A stretch of DNA of 64,000 bases from an uncultured Collinsella sp. (GTDB lineage Bacteria; Actinomycetota; Coriobacteriia; Coriobacteriales; Coriobacteriaceae). Below are positions 16,518-24,717 of this stretch, in pieces. A model generated the notes under the pieces. The model was not told where the DNA came from. It saw nothing but the letters and a program-made list of their open reading frames with translations, and ran no database searches. The stretch spans positions 78,000 through 141,999 of the forward strand of contig USQQ01000003.1 in assembly GCA_900556875.1 (NCBI GenBank). Reading direction: 5' to 3'. A program made the position numbers and the translations under genes. Position 1 is the stretch's first letter; each line of letters begins with the position of its first letter.

Positions 16518-17399
16518 TTACTGGTCAGTCGGCTTTGCGACGCCGGACTCATCGGACCAAAGCTCGACACCCTTGTTCTTGAGGTAGTTGTCGGCAAAGG
16601 CTCGGCGACCGCCGGGCTTGGCGGTGAGGTCGCCCATCATATTGGAGAAGCCGCCATCGACCTTGATGGCGTCGCCGGTGGTAAAGTCCGAGCGCTTGGA
16701 CGCCAGGAACATGACGGCGTTGGCGATATCGCTGACCTCGCCGATACGGCGCGTGGCGATGAGGCGGCTGCGGCTCTTCTCGACCTCGGGGTCGGCGTAA
16801 AAGCTCGCCGACATGGGGGTCTTGACAAAGCAGGGCTCGACGCAGTTGGAGCGCACGCCGTAAGGGCCCCACTCGGCGGCGAGCATCTTGGACATCATGT
16901 TGACGCCCGCCTTGGTGGAGCTGTACACGCCCGAGAACGTCTCGGGGGAGTGGCTAGCGACGGTCGAGATGTGCACCAGGCGGCCCTGGCCGGCCTTGAT
17001 CATCTCGCGACCAAAGCGCTGCGAGGTGATGAAGTAGCCGGTGAGGTTGACGTTGAGCACCTGCTCCCAGTCGCTCAGCGGCAGGTCCTCCATGGCGGCG
17101 AAGCGCAGGATGCCGGCGGTGTTGACGAGAACGTCGACGCGGCCGAACTCGGCGATGGTGGCGTCGACGGCGGCCTGAACCTCGGCCTCGTCGGTGGCGT
17201 TCATCTTGTAGCCCTCGGCGTGGATGCCAAACTCGGCGGCGAGGTCGGCGGCTGCGGCCTTGACCTTCTCCTCGTCCAGGTCGAGCAGGACGACATTGGC
17301 GCCGTTGCGGGCGAACTCGCGGCAAATCTCGGCGCCCATACCGCCGAGCGCGCCAGTCACGGCGCAGACATCGCCCTCGAGCTTAAGCCAATTGCTCAT
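16518..17399 (-). CDS. SDR-family oxidoreductase
   Basis: A 293-residue short-chain dehydrogenase. The cofactor motif TGALGGMG is near residue 16, followed by LVNTAG, the catalytic Ser in ISTVAS and the YxxxK pair in YSSTK. Asp at the end of beta 2 (LLDLDE) favours NAD(H). The C-terminus runs about 35 residues beyond the usual GG end of the fold. First gene of the leftward operon, divergent from a LysR gene 233 bp away. Hydroxysteroid, polyol and sugar-acid dehydrogenases are all possible. Confidence 0.9.
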   Translation of the reverse strand: MSNWLKLEGDVCAVTGALGGMGAEICREFARNGANVVLLDLDEEKVKAAAADLAAEFGIHAEGYKMNATDEAEVQAAVDATIAEFGRVDVLVNTAGILRFAAMEDLPLSDWEQVLNVNLTGYFITSQRFGREMIKAGQGRLVHISTVASHSPETFSGVYSSTKAGVNMMSKMLAAEWGPYGVRSNCVEPCFVKTPMSASFYADPEVEKSRSRLIATRRIGEVSDIANAVMFLASKRSDFTTGDAIKVDGGFSNMMGDLTAKPGGRRAFADNYLKNKGVELWSDESGVAKPTDQ

Positions 17400-17632
17400 A
17401 GGAACTTCCCTTCTTGTGCCTCCCTGTGGGTCGCTCCCATTAACCGACCCACGTGGTTTTCGCTGGTTATCGTATGCTTAGCGTTCGCGCAGGTGAATTG
17501 CATATTTGTTAGAATGGCGTTAACCGTAGGTTTACACTGTGCATTGAGGTTTGTTCGCAATTGAGCGTGTGACCTGCGAAAACGACCCCCTGCGGCGCTG
17601 TGGGCCCGCGCGTGCGAAAACGGGAGATTGAC

Positions 17633-18511
17633 GTGTACGATCGACGACTTGACGCTATTTCGGCCGCCGCGGAGCTGGGAAGTTTCTCGCGTGCCGCGGC
17701 AAAGCTGCGCGTGTCGACCCCGGCGCTCGTCAAACAGGTGTCGGGGTTCGAGGCCGAGTTTGGCATCACGTTGTTCGAGCGCTCGCACTCGGGCGTCAAG
17801 GTGACGCCGGCGGGCGCGCTGTTGGTGGACGACGCGCGCTCGATTATGCGCCAATCCGAGGATGCGTTGCGCCGCGCCCGGCGAGCGGCGGGCGATGGCG
17901 GTGCGGTGCGCCTGGGCGTATCGATGATGTGCCCGGGGCGCCACACGCTCGCGCTGTGGCCGCAGGTGCACGACATGGAGCCGCGCTTGCGTTTTGAGAT
18001 TGTGCCGGTGGGGGACCTTTACGATGAGCGCGAGACCGTCATGCGAGGTCTGGGGCGCGAGGTGGATGTGGTGCAGTCGAGTTTTTCGACCCCGCGCTGG
18101 GGTGATGCCTGCCAAAAGCTCCGCATTGTCAACGTGCCGTTTTATATCGACCTGCCGCGCACGAGCCCGCTGGCACGCAAGAACCGTATTTCGATCGCCG
18201 ACTTGGAGGGTATGCGTCTGCGCGTACTGCGCCACGGCAACGACGCCATGGACAGCCTGCGCATTGACCTTTTGGCCGACGGCGGCGTGGACGTGATCGA
18301 CGTGGATAGCTTCGACTTTGCGCTCTTTAACGAAGCCGAGGAAAAGGGCGACGCGGTGCTCACCTGCGGCGCATGGTCGGGTGTGCACCCGGCCTTTGTG
18401 GGCGTGCCGTTCCTATGCGGCCGCGAGGTGCCGGTCTTCTTGCACTACCCGCTCGAGCCCACCCTCCAAGTACAAAAATTCGTCAACGCCATGGCCCAAC
18501 TCCTCAACTAG
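17633..18511 (+). CDS. LysR-family transcriptional regulator
   Basis: A 292-residue regulator. The winged helix-turn-helix is at about residues 3-62 (LDAISAAAELGSFSRAAAKL, STPALVKQVSGFEAEFG, LFERSHSGVKVTPAG). The effector-binding domain follows, starting at VRLGVSMM. I chose GTG at 17633, with CGGGAG 6 nt upstream; an earlier ATG at 17600 has no site. It is divergent from the SDR-MFS-Gfo/Idh operon and is its likely activator. Confidence 0.9.
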   Translation: MYDRRLDAISAAAELGSFSRAAAKLRVSTPALVKQVSGFEAEFGITLFERSHSGVKVTPAGALLVDDARSIMRQSEDALRRARRAAGDGGAVRLGVSMMCPGRHTLALWPQVHDMEPRLRFEIVPVGDLYDERETVMRGLGREVDVVQSSFSTPRWGDACQKLRIVNVPFYIDLPRTSPLARKNRISIADLEGMRLRVLRHGNDAMDSLRIDLLADGGVDVIDVDSFDFALFNEAEEKGDAVLTCGAWSGVHPAFVGVPFLCGREVPVFLHYPLEPTLQVQKFVNAMAQLLN

Positions 18512-18526
18512 CTCATTTGGCGCGGG

Positions 18527-18618
18527 TAGTCTTTTTGGGACGGGGCTTTTTTAGCTACTTTCGCCGCCCTGCCTGCGCACCCTCAAAGTAGTCAAAAAGC
18601 CCCGTCCCAAAAAGACTA
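18527..18618. repeat. Near-perfect 34-bp inverted repeat
   Basis: TAGTCTTTTTGGGACGGGGC starts the left arm (18527-18561); the right arm (18585-18618) is its complement with one extra base and one substitution. A 23-nt GC-rich loop separates them. The T-rich arms can serve as a terminator for LysR, but the arm length is far beyond what termination needs. Confidence 0.65.
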
Positions 18619-18625
18619 ACAAAAC

Positions 18626-18653
18626 GAGGCCCTGGCCAAACGGCCAGGGCCTC
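18626..18653. terminator. Terminator hairpin
   Basis: A perfect 12-bp stem, GAGGCCCTGGCC with GGCCAGGGCCTC, and a 4-nt loop, followed by ACTAACTTTTATT. It is a typical intrinsic terminator for the rightward LysR transcript. Confidence 0.75.
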
Positions 18654-18696
18654 ACTAACTTTTATTCCGTTCTAAACGACGGGCTGACTGCGCGCA

Positions 18697-18806
18697 GGAG
18701 GGCGCCCCGGGGACGGGCGGGGTATTTCCTCCGCGCGCAGTTTCGCAGCGCAGCGAGAATGTTTGAGCGCGGAGGAAATACCCCGCCCGTCCCCGGGGCG
18801 CCCTCC
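18697..18806. repeat. Perfect 40-bp inverted repeat (long hairpin)
   Basis: Left arm 18697-18736 begins GGAGGGCGCCCCGGGGACGG; right arm 18767-18806 is its exact reverse complement. The 30-nt loop contains a GCAGCGCAGCGAGAATG stretch. It begins 14 nt downstream of the exporter stop on the minus strand. A 40-bp perfect stem is unusual for a terminator. Confidence 0.85.
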
Positions 18807-18820
18807 GTCAGTAACCGTTC

Positions 18821-20740
18821 CTACTCCAGCTCAAACGCACCCGTGTACAGCTGGTAGTAATACCCGCGCTTGGCGATCAGCTCGTCGTGGTTGCCGCGCT
18901 CGATGATGCGGCCGTGGTCCAGGCAGATGATCGCGTCGGAGTTGCGCACGGTGGACAGGCGGTGCGCGATGACAAACGTCGTGCGGCCCTCCATGAGTTT
19001 ATCCATGCCCGCCTGCACGATAGCCTCGGTGCGGGTGTCGATGGAGCTCGTTGCCTCGTCCAGAATCATTGCCGGCGGATCGGCGACGGCAGCGCGGGCG
19101 ATCGAGATCAGCTGGCGCTGGCCCTGCGACAGCTGGGCGCCGTTGCCGGTGAGCATGGTGTCATAGCCGTCGGGCAGGCGGGTGATAAAGTCGTCCGCGC
19201 CCGCGAGCTTGGCCGCCGCGATGCACTCCTCGTCGGTCGCATCCAGGTTGCCGTAGCGGATGTTATCCATCACGGTGCCGGTGAACAGGTTCACGTCCTG
19301 CAGCACGACGCCCAGGCTTCGGCGCAGGTCGGCCTTGCGGATCTTGTTGACGTTGATGCCGTCGTAGCGGATCTTGCCGTCGGCGATGTCGTAGAAGCGG
19401 TTGATGAGGTTGGTGATGGTCGTCTTGCCGGCACCGGTGGCGCCGACAAACGCGACCTTCTGGCCCGGCTTGGCAAACACGGACACGCCGTGCAGCACCT
19501 CGTGGTCGGGCGTGTAGCCAAAGTCGACGTTGTCCATGACCAGGTCGCCGCGCAGCGGTACGTACTCGATCTCGCCGGTTGCGCGGTGCGGATGTTTCCA
19601 TGCCCACATGCCGGTGTGGTGGTCAGCCTCCTCGAACTCCCAAGTCTCGGGGTTCACCTGTGCGTTGACGAGCGTCACGTAGCCTTCGTCGGCCTCGGGC
19701 TTCTCGTCGATGAGCTCAAAGATGCGGTCGGCGCCGGCGAGGCCCATGACCACGGCGTTGATCTGCTGCGAGATCTGGCCGATCTGTCCGCAGAACTGCT
19801 TGGTCATGTTGAGGAACGGCACCACGACGGCGATGGACAGCGCCATGCCCGAGATGCTCAGGTTGGGCACGCCCAGTGCCAGGAAAATGCCGCCGGCAAG
19901 GGCCACCAGCACGTAGAGCAGGTTGCCCAGGTTCATAAGGATGGGCATGAGGATGTTGGCGTACATGTTGGCCTTTTGCGAGACCTCGAAGAGCTTCTCG
20001 TTGCGCTCGTCAAAATCGGCCTCGGCGGCAGACTCGTGGCAGAACGCCTTGACGACCTTCTGGCCGTTCATGACCTCCTCGATATGGCCCTCGACCACGC
20101 CGAGCTCGGTCTGCTGCGCAATGAAGAAACGCGCGGAATTGGAGCCGAGCAGCTTGGTCATAAAGGTCATAAAGGCGACGCCGGCGATGATGACCAGGCA
20201 CATCCACACGCTGTAGTACAGCATGATAAAGAACACCGTGACAATGATGATGATCGTCATGAGCAGGTTGGGCAGCGACTGACTGATCATCTGGCGCAGC
20301 GTATCGATGTCGTTGGTGTAGTGGCTCATGATATCGCCGCGCTGGTGCGTGTCGAAGTAGCGGATCGGTAGGTCCTGCATGCGGTTGAACATCATCTCGC
20401 GCAGCTTCTCGAGCGAGCCCTGCGTGACGATAGCCATGGCGCGGTTCCAGAAGAGCGAGGACAGGACACCGACGCCGTAGATGCAGGCGAGGGTGGTCAC
20501 GAGCTGCAGAATCTTGGGCTGTGCGGCTTCCCAATCGCCCGACTGCCACGATTCGCTAATAATCTGCAGGGCGCTCTGCAGGAAGGTCGCGCCGATGGAG
20601 TTGATGATGGCGCAGAGCACCACGCCGGCGACGACAAGGGGCAAAAGCACGGGATAGAAGCCAAAGAGCGTCTTGATGAGGCGCGACATGGTGCCGCCCT
20701 TGCGGTTGAGCGCGCGCTCGGCGGTCGTTGCCTTACTCAT
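18821..20740 (-). CDS. ABC exporter half-transporter, catalytic partner
   Basis: A 639-residue type IV ABC half-exporter with an N-terminal six-helix membrane domain and a C-terminal ATPase. Walker A is GATGAGKTT, the signature is LSQGQ, Walker B ends in the catalytic Glu (MILDEATSSID) and the H-loop His is intact (FVIAHRLSTV). The linker between domains is longer than usual (about residues 340-395). It overlaps the upstream partner gene by 8 nt. It likely exports a drug, lipid or peptide as a heterodimer. Confidence 0.92.
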   Translation of the reverse strand: MSKATTAERALNRKGGTMSRLIKTLFGFYPVLLPLVVAGVVLCAIINSIGATFLQSALQIISESWQSGDWEAAQPKILQLVTTLACIYGVGVLSSLFWNRAMAIVTQGSLEKLREMMFNRMQDLPIRYFDTHQRGDIMSHYTNDIDTLRQMISQSLPNLLMTIIIIVTVFFIMLYYSVWMCLVIIAGVAFMTFMTKLLGSNSARFFIAQQTELGVVEGHIEEVMNGQKVVKAFCHESAAEADFDERNEKLFEVSQKANMYANILMPILMNLGNLLYVLVALAGGIFLALGVPNLSISGMALSIAVVVPFLNMTKQFCGQIGQISQQINAVVMGLAGADRIFELIDEKPEADEGYVTLVNAQVNPETWEFEEADHHTGMWAWKHPHRATGEIEYVPLRGDLVMDNVDFGYTPDHEVLHGVSVFAKPGQKVAFVGATGAGKTTITNLINRFYDIADGKIRYDGINVNKIRKADLRRSLGVVLQDVNLFTGTVMDNIRYGNLDATDEECIAAAKLAGADDFITRLPDGYDTMLTGNGAQLSQGQRQLISIARAAVADPPAMILDEATSSIDTRTEAIVQAGMDKLMEGRTTFVIAHRLSTVRNSDAIICLDHGRIIERGNHDELIAKRGYYYQLYTGAFELE

Positions 20741-22577
20741 GGGCCTCGCCTCCTTCCTGGGTCTGAGCTTGCGTTGCGGTCATGTCGGTGTTGTCTGCCG
20801 CCGTGTTCGCGTCGCCAGAGACGTCGTCGGCGTCTTGCGTACCTTCGGCAGACATCTTGTTTTGCGAGGTAAAGGTCTCGCGGTAGATCTCGCTCGTCTT
20901 AAGCAGCTCGTCATGGGTGCCGATCTGCGCGATACGGCCGCCCTCCATGACGATGATGCGGTCTGCGTCCTGCACGGAGCTGATGCGCTGGGCGATGATG
21001 AGCTTGGTCGTGTTGGGCAGATAGCTTGCCAGTCCTGCGCGGATCTTTGCGTCGGTCTTGGTGTCGACGGCGCTGGTGGAGTCGTCCAGGATCAAGATCT
21101 TGGGGCGACGCAGCAGGGCGCGTGCAATGCACAGGCGCTGCTTCTGACCGCCCGAAACATTAGAGCCGCCCTGTTCGATCCAGGTGTCGTAGCCCTTGGG
21201 GAAACCGTCGACAAACTCGTCGGCGCAGGCCAGATGCGCTGCCTCGCGGACTTCCTCGTCGGTGGCGTTCGGGTCGCCCCAACGCAGGTTCTCGGCGATG
21301 GTGCCGCTAAACAGCACGTTTTTCTGCAGCACCATGGCGACCTGGTGACGCAGCGCGTCCAGGTCGTAGTCGCGCACGTCCACGCCGCCCACGCGCACAG
21401 CGCCTTCGGTGGTGTCGTACAGGCGGGCGATGAGGTTAACGAGCGTGGACTTGGCCGAGCCGGTGCCGCCGATGATGCCGATGGTCTCGCCGCTCGTAAT
21501 GTGCAGGTCGATATCGTCGAGCGCCTGGCGTTTCGCATGCGCGGAATACTTAAAGCTCACGTGGTCAAAGTCGATGGAACCGTCGGCAACCTCGAGCACG
21601 GGCTCGGCGGGATTGGCGATCGTGGGCTCGGCGGCCAGCACCTCGGCAATGCGGTGTGCCGATTCGTCGGCCATGGTCACCATGACAAAGATCATCGACA
21701 GCTGCATCAGGCTCATGAGAATCTGGAAACCATAGGTAAAGGTCGAGGAGAGCTGGCCCACGTCGAACAGCGTGCCCTGGCTCGTGATGATGAGCTTGGA
21801 GCCTAGGTAGATGATGACGACAAACGCGCCGTTGACGCAGATGTTCATCATGGGGTTGTTAAAGGCGAGCAGCTTCTCGGCGCGGGTGAAGTCCATCTGG
21901 ACGTCGCGCGCGGCGGTCGCGAACTTCTCCTTCTCAAAGTCTTCGCGCACATAGCTCTTGACCACGCGCATGCCGGTGACGTTTTCCTCGACGGACTCGT
22001 TAAGGGCATCGTACTTGTGGAACACGCGCGAGAAGATGGGGCGCACCTTAAAGATGATAAAGAACAGTCCAAAGCCCAGCAGCGGAATGATGACCAGGTA
22101 GACCATGGCGACGCTGCCGCCCATGATAAACGCCATGGTAAAGGCGAAGATCAATACCAGCGGCGCGCGCACGGCGATACGGATGATCATCATAAAGGCC
22201 TGCTGCACGTTGTTGATATCGGTGGTCAGGCGCGTGACGAGCGAGGAGCTCGAGAACTCATCGATGTTGGCAAAGCTGAACGTCTGGATCTTGTAGAACA
22301 GGTCGTGACGCAGGTTCTTGGCGAATCCGCAGCTCGCATGGCTGCAGGTGACACCAGCCGCGGCGCCAAAAGCAAGCGACGTCAGCGCGATGAGCACCAA
22401 AAAGCCCGCGGTGGGAAGCATCTCGGCTACGGTGGCGCCGTCTTTGATGGCGTCGATCAGGTTGGCGGTGATAAATGGAATCAGCATCTCGCAGAGCACC
22501 TCGCCAAGCACGAGCAGCGGCGTGGCAACAGTGACTTTCATATAGTCGCGGATGCTTCCCATGAGGGTTTTAATCAT
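20733..22577 (-). CDS. ABC exporter half-transporter, degenerate-site partner
   Basis: A 614-residue half-exporter. Walker A is GGTGSAKST and the signature VSGGQKQRL, but Walker B ends in Asp (LILDDSTSAVD) instead of the catalytic Glu, and the H-loop has Gln (LIIAQRISSV) instead of His. This is the pattern of the non-catalytic site in heterodimeric exporters such as TM287/288 and BmrCD. The C-terminal tail is acidic and Thr/Ala-rich. It overlaps the MarR gene by 8 nt at its start and the partner gene at its end. Confidence 0.92.
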   Translation of the reverse strand: MIKTLMGSIRDYMKVTVATPLLVLGEVLCEMLIPFITANLIDAIKDGATVAEMLPTAGFLVLIALTSLAFGAAAGVTCSHASCGFAKNLRHDLFYKIQTFSFANIDEFSSSSLVTRLTTDINNVQQAFMMIIRIAVRAPLVLIFAFTMAFIMGGSVAMVYLVIIPLLGFGLFFIIFKVRPIFSRVFHKYDALNESVEENVTGMRVVKSYVREDFEKEKFATAARDVQMDFTRAEKLLAFNNPMMNICVNGAFVVIIYLGSKLIITSQGTLFDVGQLSSTFTYGFQILMSLMQLSMIFVMVTMADESAHRIAEVLAAEPTIANPAEPVLEVADGSIDFDHVSFKYSAHAKRQALDDIDLHITSGETIGIIGGTGSAKSTLVNLIARLYDTTEGAVRVGGVDVRDYDLDALRHQVAMVLQKNVLFSGTIAENLRWGDPNATDEEVREAAHLACADEFVDGFPKGYDTWIEQGGSNVSGGQKQRLCIARALLRRPKILILDDSTSAVDTKTDAKIRAGLASYLPNTTKLIIAQRISSVQDADRIIVMEGGRIAQIGTHDELLKTSEIYRETFTSQNKMSAEGTQDADDVSGDANTAADNTDMTATQAQTQEGGEAHE

Positions 22578-23076
22578 CCAGTTCCTCCCAGGTTACGCGG
22601 ATTTTATCGAGCATTTCGGCGAGGTCCTCGCGCTCGTCGTGGGTGAGCGCGCTAAAGGCCCGTTCTCTAAAGCGGATGCGGGCCGCCTGGTCGATGCGGG
22701 CGTTTTCCCGGCCGGTTTCGGTCAGGCGAATGGTGAGTTGCCGTCGATCCTTGGGGTTACGGCTGCGCTCGATGAGGCCGTTGAGCTCGAGCTTGGACAG
22801 GATCTCGGAAAGCGATCCCGGCTTGAGGTCAAAGTGCATGCCGAGCTCCTGCTGCGACATCTCGCCGCCGGGTTGCTTGGCCAGCAGGCAGATGATGGGC
22901 GCCTTGCCGGATACGCCTCCGCCATGAAAGTGCATGTAATGGCCGCAGAAGCCAAGCCCGTTAAGGATGCGCTTGGCAAGTGCATCCGATTGCGATTGCG
23001 CCTCGGGCGAATCTGCAGGCTCGATGGGGTCGCCGCCCGGCGTATGGGGGCAGAGGTCGATGCATTCGTCGCACAT
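22570..23076 (-). CDS. MarR-family regulator of the ABC exporter
   Basis: A 168-residue protein with a MarR winged helix (MSQQELGMHFDLKPGSLSEI, then NPKDRRQLTIRLTETG). An unusual N-terminal extension of about 45 residues carries MCDECIDLCPH and a GFCGHYMHFHGGG stretch rich in Cys and His, which might bind a metal or sense redox. It is the first gene of the exporter operon and overlaps the next gene, a classic repressor-pump arrangement. Confidence 0.9.
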   Translation of the reverse strand: MCDECIDLCPHTPGGDPIEPADSPEAQSQSDALAKRILNGLGFCGHYMHFHGGGVSGKAPIICLLAKQPGGEMSQQELGMHFDLKPGSLSEILSKLELNGLIERSRNPKDRRQLTIRLTETGRENARIDQAARIRFRERAFSALTHDEREDLAEMLDKIRVTWEELDD

Positions 23077-23103
23077 GGTGTTGCTCCTTTCTTTAGTTAG
23101 GTA

Positions 23104-23160
23104 GAGAAATTGTTTTGTACCTAAGTGATTCTAGAGGTACCTAACTGATTGTCAAGGTAC
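23104..23160 (-). promoter_or_regulatory. marR-exporter promoter with overlapping operator repeats
   Basis: On the minus strand TTGACA (23150-23155) and TAGAAT (23128-23133) are separated by 16 nt, a near-consensus promoter. The sequence AATCAGTTAGGTAC overlaps the spacer, and a close copy, AATCACTTAGGTAC, begins within the -10. A third TACCTAACTAA lies near the gene start. These repeats are well placed for autorepression by the MarR protein. Confidence 0.7.
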
Positions 23161-23273
23161 CGAATCGATTTTGTGGCAGTGCTGGGGTGCCGGTGCCAGG
23201 GGAATCTTGGACAGTCTTCGCAGCGTAGATTCAGCGGGCCACGGCGTATCCCGGAGTTTTCGATAGGTTCATT

Positions 23274-23310
23274 AAGGGGGCGAGACTGGCAGCTGCCGGT
23301 CTCGCCCCTT
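23274..23310. terminator. Terminator downstream of the Fic gene
   Basis: A GC-rich palindrome (arms of about 17 nt, GGGGCGAGAC with one mismatch pair, centred on GCAGCTGC) directly after the Fic stop on the minus strand, flanked by AA/TT. The tail is weak (TTAATG), so efficiency is uncertain. Confidence 0.55.
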
Positions 23311-23323
23311 GGCTTTCCGAGAC

Positions 23324-24496
23324 TTAGAGCGGCTCGTCGCCGGTTCGGAGGATGGCGAGATATGGCTCATATGAAAACGTGCGGTATCGTTTCCTGCTCG
23401 TATCACGTTGGACAAGAATGCCCCAATCGGTAAATTGGGATATAAGGTTGTTTGCGCTCGATCTGCTAATCTGCATTCGTTCAGACACAAAGGCGGTGTC
23501 GACGATCGGATTGCCCTCGAGAAGGTCGAGTAGCATAAGGGCGTTCGTCGTAGCCCTTCCCGCCTTTTCGCGAATCAGCCTTTCGGTTTCCGAATGGAGG
23601 TCGACAAGCTTCCGCATCGAATCCCGCGCCTCGCGTGCGCTTGCAAGCAAGCAGGTACTGAAAAACGAAACCCATCCCTCAAAATCGCCTCTCTGCCTTA
23701 CGCGCATAAGCCAATCGTAGTATTCGCTCCTGTGTCGTTTGAGTTCATACGAGGGGTAGATGACCGGCTTGGTGAGCGCCCCATCATGTATGAGCGAAAG
23801 GAGGATGAGCAGACGCCCGAGGCGTCCGTTGCCGTCGAGGAACGGGTGTGCGGTTTCAAACTGGTAGTGCACCAAAGCGGCCTTGATGACTGGATCGATG
23901 TCGTCACGCTCGTTGATGAAAAGCTCGAGGTCGCCAAGTGCCTCCTTCATATCCTCCGTGTTGGGAGGGACATACGGGGCCTCATTGAGCGTGCAGCCGT
24001 TTGGTCCGACCCAGTTCTGAGTCGTCCTGAACTGGCCCGGCGTCTTGTCGGAGCCTCTGCCATTTCCAAGCAATGTGGCATGGACGGATTTGAGCAGCCT
24101 CATACAGAGTGGCAGTTCCTCCATGAGCGTGGTCGCCTGCTGCACCGCTCGAGTGTAGTTGACGACGTCGGTTAGGTCCCGGCTCGCATTGGATTCGTTT
24201 GACGGGTCAAGAACATCATCGAACGTACATTGCGTACCCTCGATTTGAGAGGACAAGAGCGCTTCCTTGCGAACGTACATAGAAAGGTACATGTCGATGT
24301 TCGGAACAAAGCGAGACATGCCCTCAACCTCGCCGAGTATGGCGCGGCAATCGGAGACAAGCCGCATGGAATCAGCGGATAAATTGATTGGAAAGAATGA
24401 ATCCATATTGGCGGGTCTAAACGAATCATAGGCGAGGGCTCCTGAAAGGTTATGCCTGACGTTTCCCTGTCGTCCGGGTGTGATGGGTGCGAGCAT
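23324..24496 (-). CDS. Fic-domain AMP-transferase-like protein with N-terminal inhibitory motif
   Basis: A 390-residue Fic protein. The catalytic motif HPFLDGNGRLGR is at 217-228, complete with His and both Arg/Asn positions needed for adenylylation. An inhibitory (S/T)xxxEG motif, SSQIEG at 82-87, precedes it, which makes this a class II, self-inhibited Fic protein. A winged-helix-like segment occupies the C-terminal 90 residues. It may regulate itself through the repeats just upstream. The target is unknown; it need not be a toxin. No antitoxin gene is adjacent. Confidence 0.92.
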   Translation of the reverse strand: MLAPITPGRQGNVRHNLSGALAYDSFRPANMDSFFPINLSADSMRLVSDCRAILGEVEGMSRFVPNIDMYLSMYVRKEALLSSQIEGTQCTFDDVLDPSNESNASRDLTDVVNYTRAVQQATTLMEELPLCMRLLKSVHATLLGNGRGSDKTPGQFRTTQNWVGPNGCTLNEAPYVPPNTEDMKEALGDLELFINERDDIDPVIKAALVHYQFETAHPFLDGNGRLGRLLILLSLIHDGALTKPVIYPSYELKRHRSEYYDWLMRVRQRGDFEGWVSFFSTCLLASAREARDSMRKLVDLHSETERLIREKAGRATTNALMLLDLLEGNPIVDTAFVSERMQISRSSANNLISQFTDWGILVQRDTSRKRYRTFSYEPYLAILRTGDEPL

Positions 24497-24506
24497 CGTT
24501 AGTGTC

Positions 24507-24630
24507 CTAAGAACAAATTTGAGCCAAAACTTGTTCTTAGAATTTTATAGCGCCTTCTAAGGCCAAGTTTCTGCAATAAGAAGCGTCAGAAAAACTCTAA
24601 GAACAAAATTACGCCCAAACTTGGTCTTAC
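24507..24630. promoter_or_regulatory. Two 34-bp palindromic operator-like repeats upstream of fic
   Basis: CTAAGAACAA and TTGTTCTTAG form the ends of a 34-nt palindrome (24507-24540), and a second copy with the same spacing lies at 24597-24630 (CTAAGAACAA to TTGGTCTTAC). The inner part, CCAAAACTTG or CCAAACTTG, is shared. A weaker partial copy sits between them (from 24557). They occupy the divergent region between fic and the kinase gene. The winged-helix end of the Fic protein is a candidate ligand. Confidence 0.6.
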
Positions 24631-24717
24631 ATCCGAAGGCAAGACTTAGATTGCACTGCGCTACACTTAGTCGCATTATGGCGACATCGCGCCGCGCCCG
24701 ACCCAAGGGGGACACTC

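Larger units (their letters stand above)
18512..18820. other. 309-bp repeat-filled intergenic region
   Basis: Between the convergent LysR and ABC exporter genes lie three consecutive inverted repeats (18527-18618, 18626-18653 and 18697-18806) and nothing that looks coding. Confidence 0.7.

Noticed and set aside
23324..24496. Fic/antitoxin toxin-antitoxin pair
   Set aside because: No small antitoxin gene is adjacent; the inhibitory SSQIEG motif is within the same protein, as in class II Fic proteins.
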